64,000 bases of DNA from Streptomyces cyaneus (GTDB taxonomy: Bacteria > Actinomycetota > Actinomycetes > Streptomycetales > Streptomycetaceae). Of this stretch, positions 41,669 through 49,413 are shown piece by piece. A program made the position numbers and the translations under genes. How positions within the stretch are numbered: position 1 is the stretch's first letter; every line of letters starts with the position of its first letter. The notes beneath the pieces were generated by a model. The model saw only the letters and a list, made by a program, of their open reading frames with translations. It was not told the DNA's origin and did not search any database. The stretch spans positions 310,001-374,000 of the forward strand of contig NZ_RQJW01000004.1 in assembly GCF_004028635.1 (NCBI RefSeq), in the 5' to 3' direction.

Positions 41669-43144
41669 ATGAGAGCGTGTGTGGTCGGGGCCGGCCCCGG
41701 GGGAATCGTCACCGCCAAGGTGCTGCTGGAGAACGGCTTCGACGTCACGGTCCTCGACAAGTACCAGCAGGTCGGCGGGATCTGGTCGGCACAAGGCTGC
41801 TACGACGGGCTGGCCAACCAGGCCGCGCTGCGCCTCTTCGAATTCGCGGACCTGCCCAACCGCCTGCACTTCGCCGGCGCGGCGGACACGCAGCGCTATC
41901 TGGAGAAGTACGCCGAGACCTTCGGTGTGCTGGACCGCGTCCGGCCCGGCACCGAGGTGGTCTCCGTCCGGCCGGTGGACGGGCCCGGGCGGCCGGGCGC
42001 CTCCGGCTGGTTGGTCGACTCCCGGCCCGTCGGTGACGAGGCGGCGCGGGTTCAGCGCGAGAGATTCGACTACGTCGTTGTCGCCAGTGGGGCTCATCAT
42101 CACGCCCACCTGCCCGAGTTGCCCGGGCGTGAGACGTTCCGCGGGACCGTGCTGCACTCCAACGAGGTGCGGGCCGGGACGTTCGCCGGCCGCCGCGTGA
42201 CCGTCGTGGGAGGCGGCAAGTCCGCGTTGGACCTGGTCACCCGCGCCGCACGCGAGGCGGCCTCGGCCACCCTCGTGCAGCGCAAGGTGAACTGGATGGT
42301 CCCCGAGCGGCTCCTGCTCGGTCTGGTCGGCTACAAGTGGATCCTGTTCAGCCGGTTCGGTGAGGCGCTCCTGCCCCGCTACCACGATCCGGCCTGCGTC
42401 CGTCCGATCGACCGCATCGACGAGCGGGTCAAGCGAGCTCTGTGGTGGCTCATCACCCGCGACATGCTTTTCTCCACCGGGCTGCACCGGCTGCCGAGGC
42501 AGCTGCGACCCGCTCACCCGCTCCCCTTCCACCTCGCGCACGCGGGAGTGATGCCACGCGGCTACGTGCGGGCCGTCCGACGCGGCCTGATCGCCGCCAA
42601 GGTGAGTGCCGTCGAGGCGTACACCGACGAGGGGCTGCGACTGGCGACCGGCGAGGAAGTGGCGGCGGACGTCATCGTGTTCGCCACCGGGCACCACAAG
42701 GTCTTCCCGTTCCTGGATCCGAGCGTGCGAGTGCACGATTCCGCCGGGCGGCTGCGGCTCTACCGAGGCATCGTGCCGCCCGGCGCCGACCGGCTGGGGT
42801 TCGTCGGTTTCCGGCAGGTCTTCAACAACATCATGGGCGTGGAACTCACCGCGCACTGGCTGACCTGCCATTTCCGGGCGGCGCTGCGCTCCAGCCCGAG
42901 CGAGCAGGAGATGCGGGAGGCCATCGAGGCCCGCCTGACCTGGCAGGAGCAGGTGCTGCCGGGCTCCGGCGGCTACGACTTCGGCCCGTACGACATCCAC
43001 TGCGCGGACGAACTCCTGCACGACATGGGGTTGCCGTCCCGCCGCGCCGGCAACCTGCTGGCCGAGTACCTGCTTCCCGGCGGGGTCGCACACCGCTACG
43101 CGGGCCTGACTCGACCGAATTCAGCGACGAGATCCGCCGCGTGA
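41669..43144 (+). CDS. Flavin-containing monooxygenase-like protein
   Basis: A 491-residue FAD/NADPH-dependent monooxygenase of the class B (FMO/Baeyer-Villiger-like) type. The N-terminal FAD motif is VVGAGPGGIVTAKVLLENGF, followed by VGGIWS. The NADPH motif is VTVVGGGKSALDLV near residue 180, with a fingerprint-like region FRGTVLHSNEVR before it and an ATGHH motif near 340. ATG 41669 follows CGAGGAGAG. It is probably co-transcribed with the P450; together they suggest tailoring of a lipophilic metabolite. The exact reaction is unknown. Confidence 0.87.
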   Translation: MRACVVGAGPGGIVTAKVLLENGFDVTVLDKYQQVGGIWSAQGCYDGLANQAALRLFEFADLPNRLHFAGAADTQRYLEKYAETFGVLDRVRPGTEVVSVRPVDGPGRPGASGWLVDSRPVGDEAARVQRERFDYVVVASGAHHHAHLPELPGRETFRGTVLHSNEVRAGTFAGRRVTVVGGGKSALDLVTRAAREAASATLVQRKVNWMVPERLLLGLVGYKWILFSRFGEALLPRYHDPACVRPIDRIDERVKRALWWLITRDMLFSTGLHRLPRQLRPAHPLPFHLAHAGVMPRGYVRAVRRGLIAAKVSAVEAYTDEGLRLATGEEVAADVIVFATGHHKVFPFLDPSVRVHDSAGRLRLYRGIVPPGADRLGFVGFRQVFNNIMGVELTAHWLTCHFRAALRSSPSEQEMREAIEARLTWQEQVLPGSGGYDFGPYDIHCADELLHDMGLPSRRAGNLLAEYLLPGGVAHRYAGLTRPNSATRSAA

Positions 43145-43180
43145 CGATCGATGGCATGGGGAATCGCGGCGGCGCTTCGA

Positions 43181-43240
43181 CGGCTGACATGTCGAGCGGC
43201 TGACACGTCGAGCGGCTGACATGTTCAGCGGCTGACGCGC
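43181..43240. repeat. 16-bp tandem repeat at DUF6174 3' end
   Basis: The unit CGGCTGACATGTCGAG is repeated at 43181, 43197 and 43213, with a partial fourth at 43229; copies differ by one or two bases. The last copies overlap the final codons and stop of the DUF6174 gene, so the array looks like stuttered duplication of that gene's 3' end. Confidence 0.8.
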
Positions 43241-43719
43241 CGGCCGTCGGTCGGCTCGTAGGCGCTGATGACGTAGAGGGCCTCGTCGTCGATGGCGTTC
43301 TCCTCCCAGTCCAGGGAGATCCGCACCGGATGCCCGTCGGCCGCGTACTCTGCCTCGGCCGCGTCCGCGTCGTCCCGTCGCGCCCGGTCCAGTTCGTCGA
43401 GGAGTGCCCCGATGGTGGGCATCGCCTCGGGGATGTCCTCGGCCACACGTCGGCCGCTGTCGTCGAGGCCCACCGCCTTGGCCACGGCGCCGTCGTGGAC
43501 GGTGATCCGGAAGGTGCCGAGCAGGGCCCGCTCGCCTCCGCTCGAGTGGAGCGTGTAGGTGTACGCGGCGGGCTCCTGCCATGTGACCCGGGTGGGCGCC
43601 GGTGCAGCCGATGACGCCGACGTCTCGGTGCCGCAGGCGGCGACCGCGCAGATCATCCCTGCGATCAGCGCGACTTGGGACACGGCACGGGCGCGGGCAG
43701 CGGGCGGTACGGCGGTCAT
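43225..43719 (-). CDS. DUF6174 lipoprotein
   Basis: A 164-residue protein with a Sec lipoprotein signal: basic N-terminus, hydrophobic stretch VALIAGMICAVA and lipobox VAAC. The mature part (WQEPAAYTYTLHSSGGERALLGTFRITVHDG...PTIGALLDELDRAR...YAADGHPVRISLDWEENAIDDEALYVIS) matches DUF6174, small extracellular beta-rich proteins of unknown role. It is divergent from the beta-carbonic anhydrase lipoprotein, 226 bp away, so both products may sit on the outer face of the membrane. Confidence 0.85.
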   Translation of the reverse strand: MTAVPPAARARAVSQVALIAGMICAVAACGTETSASSAAPAPTRVTWQEPAAYTYTLHSSGGERALLGTFRITVHDGAVAKAVGLDDSGRRVAEDIPEAMPTIGALLDELDRARRDDADAAEAEYAADGHPVRISLDWEENAIDDEALYVISAYEPTDGRRVSR

Positions 43720-43945
43720 GGCGGAGGCCCCCCTCGAAGACGGTTACCGCTATGACGCCGGTCGCCCCGGGAACGTTCGGCGGGCGCGGCCACGCTGCAG
43801 GCGGCCGCCGAACAGGCCACCACTCTTTGTGATTTGGATGCGCGCTTCCCGTCCCCTGCATCTGGCCTGTACGGGCGTTAACCGCTGCTTCGAAACAGTG
43901 GCACCACCCGCCCCACCAGGGGAAACAGCAGAAGGGAAGCGTGCC

Positions 43946-44713
43946 ATGGGCAGTGTCTCGCAACCGCAGCGCCGAGCCGTCATCACCGGAGGGCTCGTGG
44001 CGACCGCGGCCGTGATCACCGGCTGTTCGACGAGGACCGACAACGGCGCGGTACCGAAGGCGTCGGCCGTGGCGGTGGCGTCTCCTCCGTCCTCCGCGGT
44101 CGCACCCCCCAAGACCCCCTCCGCGGCGCTCGCGCGGCTGCTGGACGGCAACAAGCGCTGGGTGAACGGGACGCTCCAGCGCCCCAACCAGGGGCGCGAC
44201 CGGAGAGAGTCCGTCGCCGAGGAGCAGGACCCGTACGGCGTCATAGTCTCGTGCATCGACTCCCGGGTGCCGCCGGAGATGGTCTTCGACACCGGGATCG
44301 GCGACCTGTTCGCGATACGCACCGGCGGTCAGGTGGTCGCCCCGGTGGTCACCGGTTCCGTCGAGTACGGGCCCGTGACCTCGGGTACCCCGCTGATCGT
44401 CGTGCTCGGGCACCAGCGCTGCGGTGCGGTCAAGGCGTCGTACAAGGCCCTGAAGGAGCGCAAGCCGCTGCCGGGCAACCTCCAGTCGATCGCCGAGGCC
44501 GTCCGCCCTGCGTACGAGGCCATATCCAAGGTGAAGTACGACGACCCGGTCGACGCCATGATCCGCGCCCACGCCCAGCAGACGGCCGCCGGCCTGCGCA
44601 CCGATCCCGCCCTCGCCCCGCTCGTGAAGAAGGGCGGCCTGGCCGTCGTCAGCGCCTACTACTCCCTCGACACCGGCCGGGTGGAGATCCTCGACGGGAC
44701 GCCCTCCGCCTGA
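43946..44713 (+). CDS. Exported beta-carbonic anhydrase (lipoprotein)
   Basis: 255 residues from ATG 43946. An RRAVITGG start followed by a hydrophobic stretch and VITGCS suggests export, possibly by Tat, with lipidation at the Cys. After a Ser/Pro/Ala linker comes a beta-carbonic anhydrase: Cys103-Ile-Asp105-Ser-Arg in VSCIDSRVPPE, and His156/Cys159 in GHQRCGAVK, the zinc ligands. It interconverts CO2 and bicarbonate, here outside the membrane. The presence of the Asp-Arg pair indicates an active enzyme. The region after its stop is a degenerate repeat. Confidence 0.92.
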   Translation: MGSVSQPQRRAVITGGLVATAAVITGCSTRTDNGAVPKASAVAVASPPSSAVAPPKTPSAALARLLDGNKRWVNGTLQRPNQGRDRRESVAEEQDPYGVIVSCIDSRVPPEMVFDTGIGDLFAIRTGGQVVAPVVTGSVEYGPVTSGTPLIVVLGHQRCGAVKASYKALKERKPLPGNLQSIAEAVRPAYEAISKVKYDDPVDAMIRAHAQQTAAGLRTDPALAPLVKKGGLAVVSAYYSLDTGRVEILDGTPSA

Positions 44714-44868
44714 CCAGCGGCACTTGACCGAGGCGGAGGACTGGAGCACGAGCTACCCAAGCACCGAGCTCCCGTCCACCGCCCCGCCCGGCCCTCTCGC
44801 GCCCCCCGATCAGCCGCGCAACCCCCGAACCATCCGAATCACCCCCGCAGCCGCCCCGCCCGCCACCA
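44707..44868. repeat. Duplicated 3'-end segment, copy 1 (decayed)
   Basis: Bases 44720-44789 (70 nt) are identical to 44968-45037, offset 248 bp. After an indel, similarity resumes to about 44868. On the minus strand this copy still encodes AGGAAAGVIRMVRGLRG and a stop (at 44810), a near-copy of the last residues of the FAD/Fe-S enzyme at 45084. It is a non-functional duplicate of that gene's 3' end plus downstream DNA. The whole 44714-45083 spacer has no gene. Confidence 0.8.
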
Positions 44869-44954
44869 GGCCAGCCGAAGGGACCGCGAGAGCCGCGCGG
44901 GACGCCCTCTGGGGGTCGGCCCCCGGGTCTTTTAGGTCGTCGACGGGGCACCCC

Positions 44955-45147
44955 CGCCTGACCACCGGCACTTGACCGAGGCGGAGGACTGGAGCACGAG
45001 CTACCCAAGCACCGAGCTCCCGTCCACCGCCCCGCCCCGCCCCGACTCCTCTCGCTCCTCCCGGCCCCTCGCCCTCCCCCCGATCAACCGCGCAACCCCC
45101 GAACCATCCGAGCCACCCCCGCAGCCGCCCCGCCCGCCGCCACGCCG
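44955..45147. repeat. Duplicated 3'-end segment, copy 2
   Basis: The partner of the segment at 44707-44868. This copy contains the true 3' end of the FAD/Fe-S dehydrogenase (stop at 45084) and has about 30 extra bases of C/T-rich sequence near 45038-45075. The 86 bp between the two copies include a GGGGGTCGGCCCCCGG hairpin. Confidence 0.75.
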
Positions 45148-48100
45148 GCCGATGCGAGTGCCAGAGCGCGTGCCAGGCGTCCCGGAGGTGTCGGCCGGGC
45201 GCCCGGAGCAACCCCGTACGCACTGGCCGCCACCTCGGACGCAGGCAGCGCCGATGCCAGTAGTTCCGCGAGGTGGACCGCGTCGTGGCCGCCGCTGTCG
45301 AGCTCGTGGATCTGGGTGCGGCAGCTGAAGCCGTCCGCGAGGACCACGGTGCCGGTGTCCTCCTCCCGCAGTCGGGGCAGCAGGACGCGTTCCGCGCAGG
45401 CCCGGCTGACCTCCAAGTGGCCTTGCTCGAAGCCGAAGTTGCCGGCCAGGCCGCAGCAGCCGGAGTCCAGTCGCTCCGCGTCGACCCCGGCTCGGCGCAG
45501 CAGCTTCTCGTCGGCCTCCCAGCCCAGTACGGCGTGCTGGTGGCAGTGCACCTGGGCCAGCGCGCGGGCCGTGCGGTCGGGCACCTGCGGGGCCTCGTAT
45601 CCCGGGCTGTGTTCGGTGAGCAGCTCCGACAGCGTCACCGTCTGTTCCGCCAGCCTCCGGACGTCTCGGTCGCCGGGGTACAGCTCGCCCGCGTCCGACC
45701 GGAAGACGGCCGTACAGCTCGGCTCCAGGCCGACCACCAGCCCGCCCGCGCGGAGATGACCGGCCAGGTGGCGCACCGTGCGGGACAGGACGCGTTCGGC
45801 GGCGCCCAGTTGACCGGTGGAGATCCATGTCAGCCCGCAGCACAGCGGCTCGCCGGGCATGGCCACGCGCCAGCCCGCGTGCTCCAGCAGCTCCACCGCC
45901 GCCTGACCGACGTGCGGATGGAAGAAGTTGGTGAACGTGTCCGGCCACAGCAGCACCGTCCCGCGCAACCCGGCGCCGGGGGAGTCGTTCGGCGTACGGC
46001 GCGCGAACCACCGTTGCAACGACTGCCCCGCGAACAGCGGCACTTCCCGGTCCTCGACCCCTGCCACCGCGACCGCCGCCCGCGACAGTGGCGGGGTGTG
46101 CGTGAACGCGTTGACCACCGGGCCGAGCCCACCGCGGCCCACGGCCTGGGCGACGACCGGCAGCCAGCCCATCGACAGATCGGAGCGGGGCCGCCGCCAG
46201 GGACGCCCCGCGTAGTGGTGGGAGAGGAACTCCGCCTTGTACGTCGCCATGTCGACATCGGCCGGACAGTCGCTCTTGCACCCCTTGCAGGCCAGGCACA
46301 GGTCCAGCGCGTCCTTGACCGCCTCCGAACGCCAGCCGTCGCCGATCGCGCTGTCGCCGTGCCCGTCGAGCATCTCGAACAGCAGCCTGGCCCGGCCCCG
46401 CGTGGAGTGCTCCTCCTCCCGCGTGACCTGGTAGGACGGGCACATCACCCCATCGCCCCCCGTGTCCAGGCGACGGCACTTGCCCACGCCCACACACCGG
46501 TTGGCGGCCTCGGCGAACGACCCTCCGTCGTGCGGGAAGCGGAAGTGCAGGTCGTGGGGGTCGTACGGCGCCCAGTCGCCGCCCAGCCGCAGGTTCTCGT
46601 CGAGTCCGTACGGCGCCACGACCTTCCCGGGGTTCATCCGGTCGGCCGGGTCGAAGACGGCCTTGAGCCGCCCGAACGCCGCCACCAACTCCTCCCCGAA
46701 CATCCGCGGCAGCAACTCGCCCCGGCTCTGCCCGTCCCCGTGCTCGCCGGAGAGGGACCCGCCGAACTCGACCACGAGATCGGCCGCCCGCTCCATGAAC
46801 CGCCGGTAGTCGGCCACGCCCCGAGCGCTGTACAGATCGAAGGGGATGCGTGTGTGCACGCACCCCTGCCCGAAGTGGCCGTAGAGGCTCGGCCCGGTGT
46901 CGCTCAGGTACCCGAACTCCTCGAACAGGCCGTGCAGGCGCCGCAGATACTCGCCGAGCCGCTCCGGCGGCACCGCCGAGTCCTCCCAGCCCTCCCAGGT
47001 GTCCGGGTGGTCGGGGATGTGCGCGGTGGCGCCGAGACCGGCCTCGCGGACCTGCCAGAGCTGCTCCTCGTGGGCGGGGTCGTCCAGGAAGGCGACCTCC
47101 GCGTCGTGCTCGGACTCGTGCAGAGCGTCCAGCATCCGGTGCGCGTGCTCGTCGGCCTCCTCGACGGTCTCGCCGCCGAACTGCACCATCAAGAAGGCGT
47201 TCCCCTCGGGCAGTTGGTCGATCGCCTGCCGATTGAGGTGCTTCAGCCGTTCGTCGTGGATCAGATGACGGTCGACGCCCTCCAGCGCGATCGGCTCGTA
47301 CGGCAGGATCACCGGTACGGCGTCCGCGGCGAGCGCGATGTCGGGGAACCCCAGCACCACCAGCGAGCGTTCCTTCACCACCGGCACCAGCTTCAGCTCC
47401 GCCCGCAGGACGGTGACCAGCGTCGACTCGCTGCCGACCAGCAGCCCGGCGACGTCGAAGCCGTGCTCGGGGAGGAGGGAGTCGAGGTTGTAGCCGGAGA
47501 CCCGGCGAGGGATCCGCGGGAAGCGGCGGCGCACGTCGTCGGCGTAGGCGTCGCGCAGGGCGCGCAACCGCCGGTACACGGCGGCCCGGAGATCGCCGTG
47601 CCGCTCGATCTCGGCGTACTCCTCGTCGCTCGTCTCCCCGCACCAGAAGCGGGTGCCGTCGTAGAGGAGCACCTCCAGGCGGGCGATGTTGTCGACGACC
47701 TTGCCGTGCGCCTGCGCGGTGGCGCCGCACGAGTTGTTGCCGATCATGCCGCCGATGGTGCAGTTGGCGTGGGTGGCGGGCTCGGGTCCGAAGCGCAGGC
47801 CGGTCGGGGCGAGTTGCCGGTTGAGTTCGTCGAGGACGATGCCCGGCTGGACGACGCACGTACGGGCCTCGACGTCGACCGACTCCAGGCCCGTGCAGTA
47901 CTTCGACCAGTCGATGACGACCGCCGTGTTGGTGCACTGCCCGGCCAGCGAGGTCCCGCCGCCCCGCGACAGCACGGGCGCGTCGTGCTCCCGGGCCACG
48001 GCCACCGCCTCCGCGGCCGCCTCGGGGGTGTGCGGTAGGACCACGCCGATCGGCGTCTGGCGGAAGTTCGAGGCGTCGGTGGAGTACGCGGCCCGGCTTC

Positions 48101-48221
48101 CGGCGTCGAAACGGACCTCCCCGTCGACGCGCTCCCGCAACGCCGCCTCCAGGGCGGCCGGGTCGGGCGGGGGTGCTGTGTCGTGTCGTACGACGGGAGC
48201 GGGCAGGTCCGAGGTGCCCAT
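45084..48221 (-). CDS. FAD/Fe-S 2-hydroxyacid dehydrogenase (YdiJ-like)
   Basis: A 1045-residue fused enzyme. Residues ~10-530 are a VAO-type FAD-binding and C-terminal oxidase domain (VLSRGGGTSLAGQ, IGNNSCGATA, GHFGQGCVHTRIPFD, SGEHGDGQSRGELL). Residues ~570-680 carry Fe-S motifs: CVGVGKC with a following CPSY, and CLACKGCKSDCP. Residues ~750-1000 have two CCG motifs (LCCGLTWI, SGCCGLAGNFG) of the heterodisulphide-reductase-like domain. This layout matches D-lactate/D-2-hydroxyglutarate dehydrogenases such as YdiJ. Likely oxidises a D-2-hydroxyacid and passes electrons to the respiratory chain; exact substrate unknown. The upstream neighbour is a MarR regulator on the same strand. Confidence 0.9.
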   Translation of the reverse strand: MGTSDLPAPVVRHDTAPPPDPAALEAALRERVDGEVRFDAGSRAAYSTDASNFRQTPIGVVLPHTPEAAAEAVAVAREHDAPVLSRGGGTSLAGQCTNTAVVIDWSKYCTGLESVDVEARTCVVQPGIVLDELNRQLAPTGLRFGPEPATHANCTIGGMIGNNSCGATAQAHGKVVDNIARLEVLLYDGTRFWCGETSDEEYAEIERHGDLRAAVYRRLRALRDAYADDVRRRFPRIPRRVSGYNLDSLLPEHGFDVAGLLVGSESTLVTVLRAELKLVPVVKERSLVVLGFPDIALAADAVPVILPYEPIALEGVDRHLIHDERLKHLNRQAIDQLPEGNAFLMVQFGGETVEEADEHAHRMLDALHESEHDAEVAFLDDPAHEEQLWQVREAGLGATAHIPDHPDTWEGWEDSAVPPERLGEYLRRLHGLFEEFGYLSDTGPSLYGHFGQGCVHTRIPFDLYSARGVADYRRFMERAADLVVEFGGSLSGEHGDGQSRGELLPRMFGEELVAAFGRLKAVFDPADRMNPGKVVAPYGLDENLRLGGDWAPYDPHDLHFRFPHDGGSFAEAANRCVGVGKCRRLDTGGDGVMCPSYQVTREEEHSTRGRARLLFEMLDGHGDSAIGDGWRSEAVKDALDLCLACKGCKSDCPADVDMATYKAEFLSHHYAGRPWRRPRSDLSMGWLPVVAQAVGRGGLGPVVNAFTHTPPLSRAAVAVAGVEDREVPLFAGQSLQRWFARRTPNDSPGAGLRGTVLLWPDTFTNFFHPHVGQAAVELLEHAGWRVAMPGEPLCCGLTWISTGQLGAAERVLSRTVRHLAGHLRAGGLVVGLEPSCTAVFRSDAGELYPGDRDVRRLAEQTVTLSELLTEHSPGYEAPQVPDRTARALAQVHCHQHAVLGWEADEKLLRRAGVDAERLDSGCCGLAGNFGFEQGHLEVSRACAERVLLPRLREEDTGTVVLADGFSCRTQIHELDSGGHDAVHLAELLASALPASEVAASAYGVAPGARPTPPGRLARALALASAGVAAGGAAAGVARMVRGLRG

Positions 48222-48303
48222 GGACCCCTCCTCGGTGTCGGCGCGGGGACCGCCCGGGTACCCGCGACCGCACCGGCGACTACTCCGGCTGCTGCTACGG
48301 CGA

Positions 48304-48786
48304 CTACTCCGGCTTCGCCTCCGCCGCGAAGTCGGGCATCAGCGCGCACATCGCCTCGCGCTGGGTGGGGCCCATGAACCGCGCCAGCGCCTCCTTGACC
48401 GTCTCGGCGAGGACCGCGGAGGCCTCCTTGATCAGGCCCCGCGCCTTCTCGGTGAGGGCGACCTCGACGCCCCGCTTGTCGCCGCAGACCGACTTGCGGG
48501 TGACCAGGCCGGCGTGCTGGAGGCAGGCGATCTGGTAGGTGAGCCGGGTCTTCGGGCGGCCCAGGAGCTCGGCGATCCGCGTCATGCGCAGCGCCTGGCC
48601 GGGGTCCGCGGCGAGCAGGCACAGGACCAGGAACTCGTCGTGCGAGACGTCCAGCCGTTCCTTGACGACGCTGCGCAGCTCCTGCTCGACGGCTCCCGTC
48701 GCGGCCAGCATCAGCATCCAGGCGTGCAGCTCGACGGGAAGGAGTCCGTCGCCGGAGGCGGAGGGGCATTCGGAGAGGTCGGCCAT
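48304..48786 (-). CDS. MarR-family regulator
   Basis: A 160-residue winged-helix protein: helix-rich N-terminus (ELHAWMLMLAATGAVEQELRSV), recognition region MTRIAELLGRPKTRLTYQIACLQHAGLVTRKS, wing DKRGVEVALTEKG-like, and dimerising C-terminal helices. It starts at ATG 48786, divergent from the YceI gene. Two AT-rich motifs lie in the shared 108-bp spacer. It probably represses itself and yceI; a link with the FAD enzyme downstream is possible. Confidence 0.92.
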   Translation of the reverse strand: MADLSECPSASGDGLLPVELHAWMLMLAATGAVEQELRSVVKERLDVSHDEFLVLCLLAADPGQALRMTRIAELLGRPKTRLTYQIACLQHAGLVTRKSVCGDKRGVEVALTEKARGLIKEASAVLAETVKEALARFMGPTQREAMCALMPDFAAEAKPE

Positions 48787-48808
48787 GATTTCGAGTGTAG
48801 CTGTTGTT

Positions 48809-48851
48809 CAAAATTGGAGTATCGGCTAGCGTGGGGTCATCCAAATTTGGA
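48809..48851. promoter_or_regulatory. MarR operator pair
   Basis: CAAAATTGGAGT (48809-48820) and the perfect dyad TCCAAATTTGGA (48840-48851) share the core CAAAWTTGGA and are 31-32 bp apart, i.e. three helical turns. They stand out as AT-rich in this DNA and lie between the divergent MarR and YceI genes. Confidence 0.7.
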
Positions 48852-48894
48852 CTACAACCCCCGTTGATACCCCGATGCTCAGGAGTGAAAGATC

Positions 48895-49413
48895 ATGACC
48901 GTCGCCGTCGAAACCGGAACGTGGCAGCTCGACCCCGCCGCCTCCACCGTCGCCCTGCGGCACAAGACCTTCTGGGGCCTGGTCACCGTGAAGGGCGCCT
49001 TCGCCGCCGTCACCGGCAACGGCGAGGTACGGCCCGACGGCTCCGCCGTCGGCACGATCACCCTGGACGTCGCCTCCTTGGACACCGGCAACGCCAAGCG
49101 CGACGAGCATCTGCGCGCCGCCGACTTCTTCGACGCCGCCAACCACCCCGAGATCACCTTCTCGGTCCGCAGCGCCGAACTGCGCGCCGACGACACCGTG
49201 CACGTCGTCGGTCAGCTCACCGTCCGCGGCATCAGCCGCCCCAAGTCTTTCACCGCCCGCCTCGTCGGCGCGGACGCCGACGCGCTCACCCTGGACGCCG
49301 AGTTCACCGTGGACCGCGACCAGTTCGGCATGGGCTGGAACCAGCTCGGCATGATCCGCGGTCTGACCACGGTCGCCGGCACGCTCCGCTTCACCCGGAC
49401 CGCGGCAGCCTGA
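48895..49413 (+). CDS. YceI-family protein
   Basis: A 172-residue YceI-type lipocalin-like beta-barrel: GTWQLDPAASTVALRHKTFWGLVTVKGAF, NAKRDEHLRAADFFDAANHPEITF, LTVRGISRPKSF and a long end strand. Family members bind polyisoprenoids or other amphiphiles and are often stress-induced. There is no signal peptide, so this one is cytoplasmic. ATG 48895 follows AGGAGTGAAAG. It is divergent from, and probably repressed by, the MarR protein. Its 3' end overlaps the convergent membrane-protein gene by 23 bp. Confidence 0.93.
   Translation: MTVAVETGTWQLDPAASTVALRHKTFWGLVTVKGAFAAVTGNGEVRPDGSAVGTITLDVASLDTGNAKRDEHLRAADFFDAANHPEITFSVRSAELRADDTVHVVGQLTVRGISRPKSFTARLVGADADALTLDAEFTVDRDQFGMGWNQLGMIRGLTTVAGTLRFTRTAAA

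Noticed and set aside
45001..48273. A 1090-codon minus-strand frame overlapping the FAD/Fe-S enzyme
   Set aside because: It is another frame of the same DNA, Arg/Gly-rich, without domains; the 1045-residue frame has complete FAD and Fe-S motifs.
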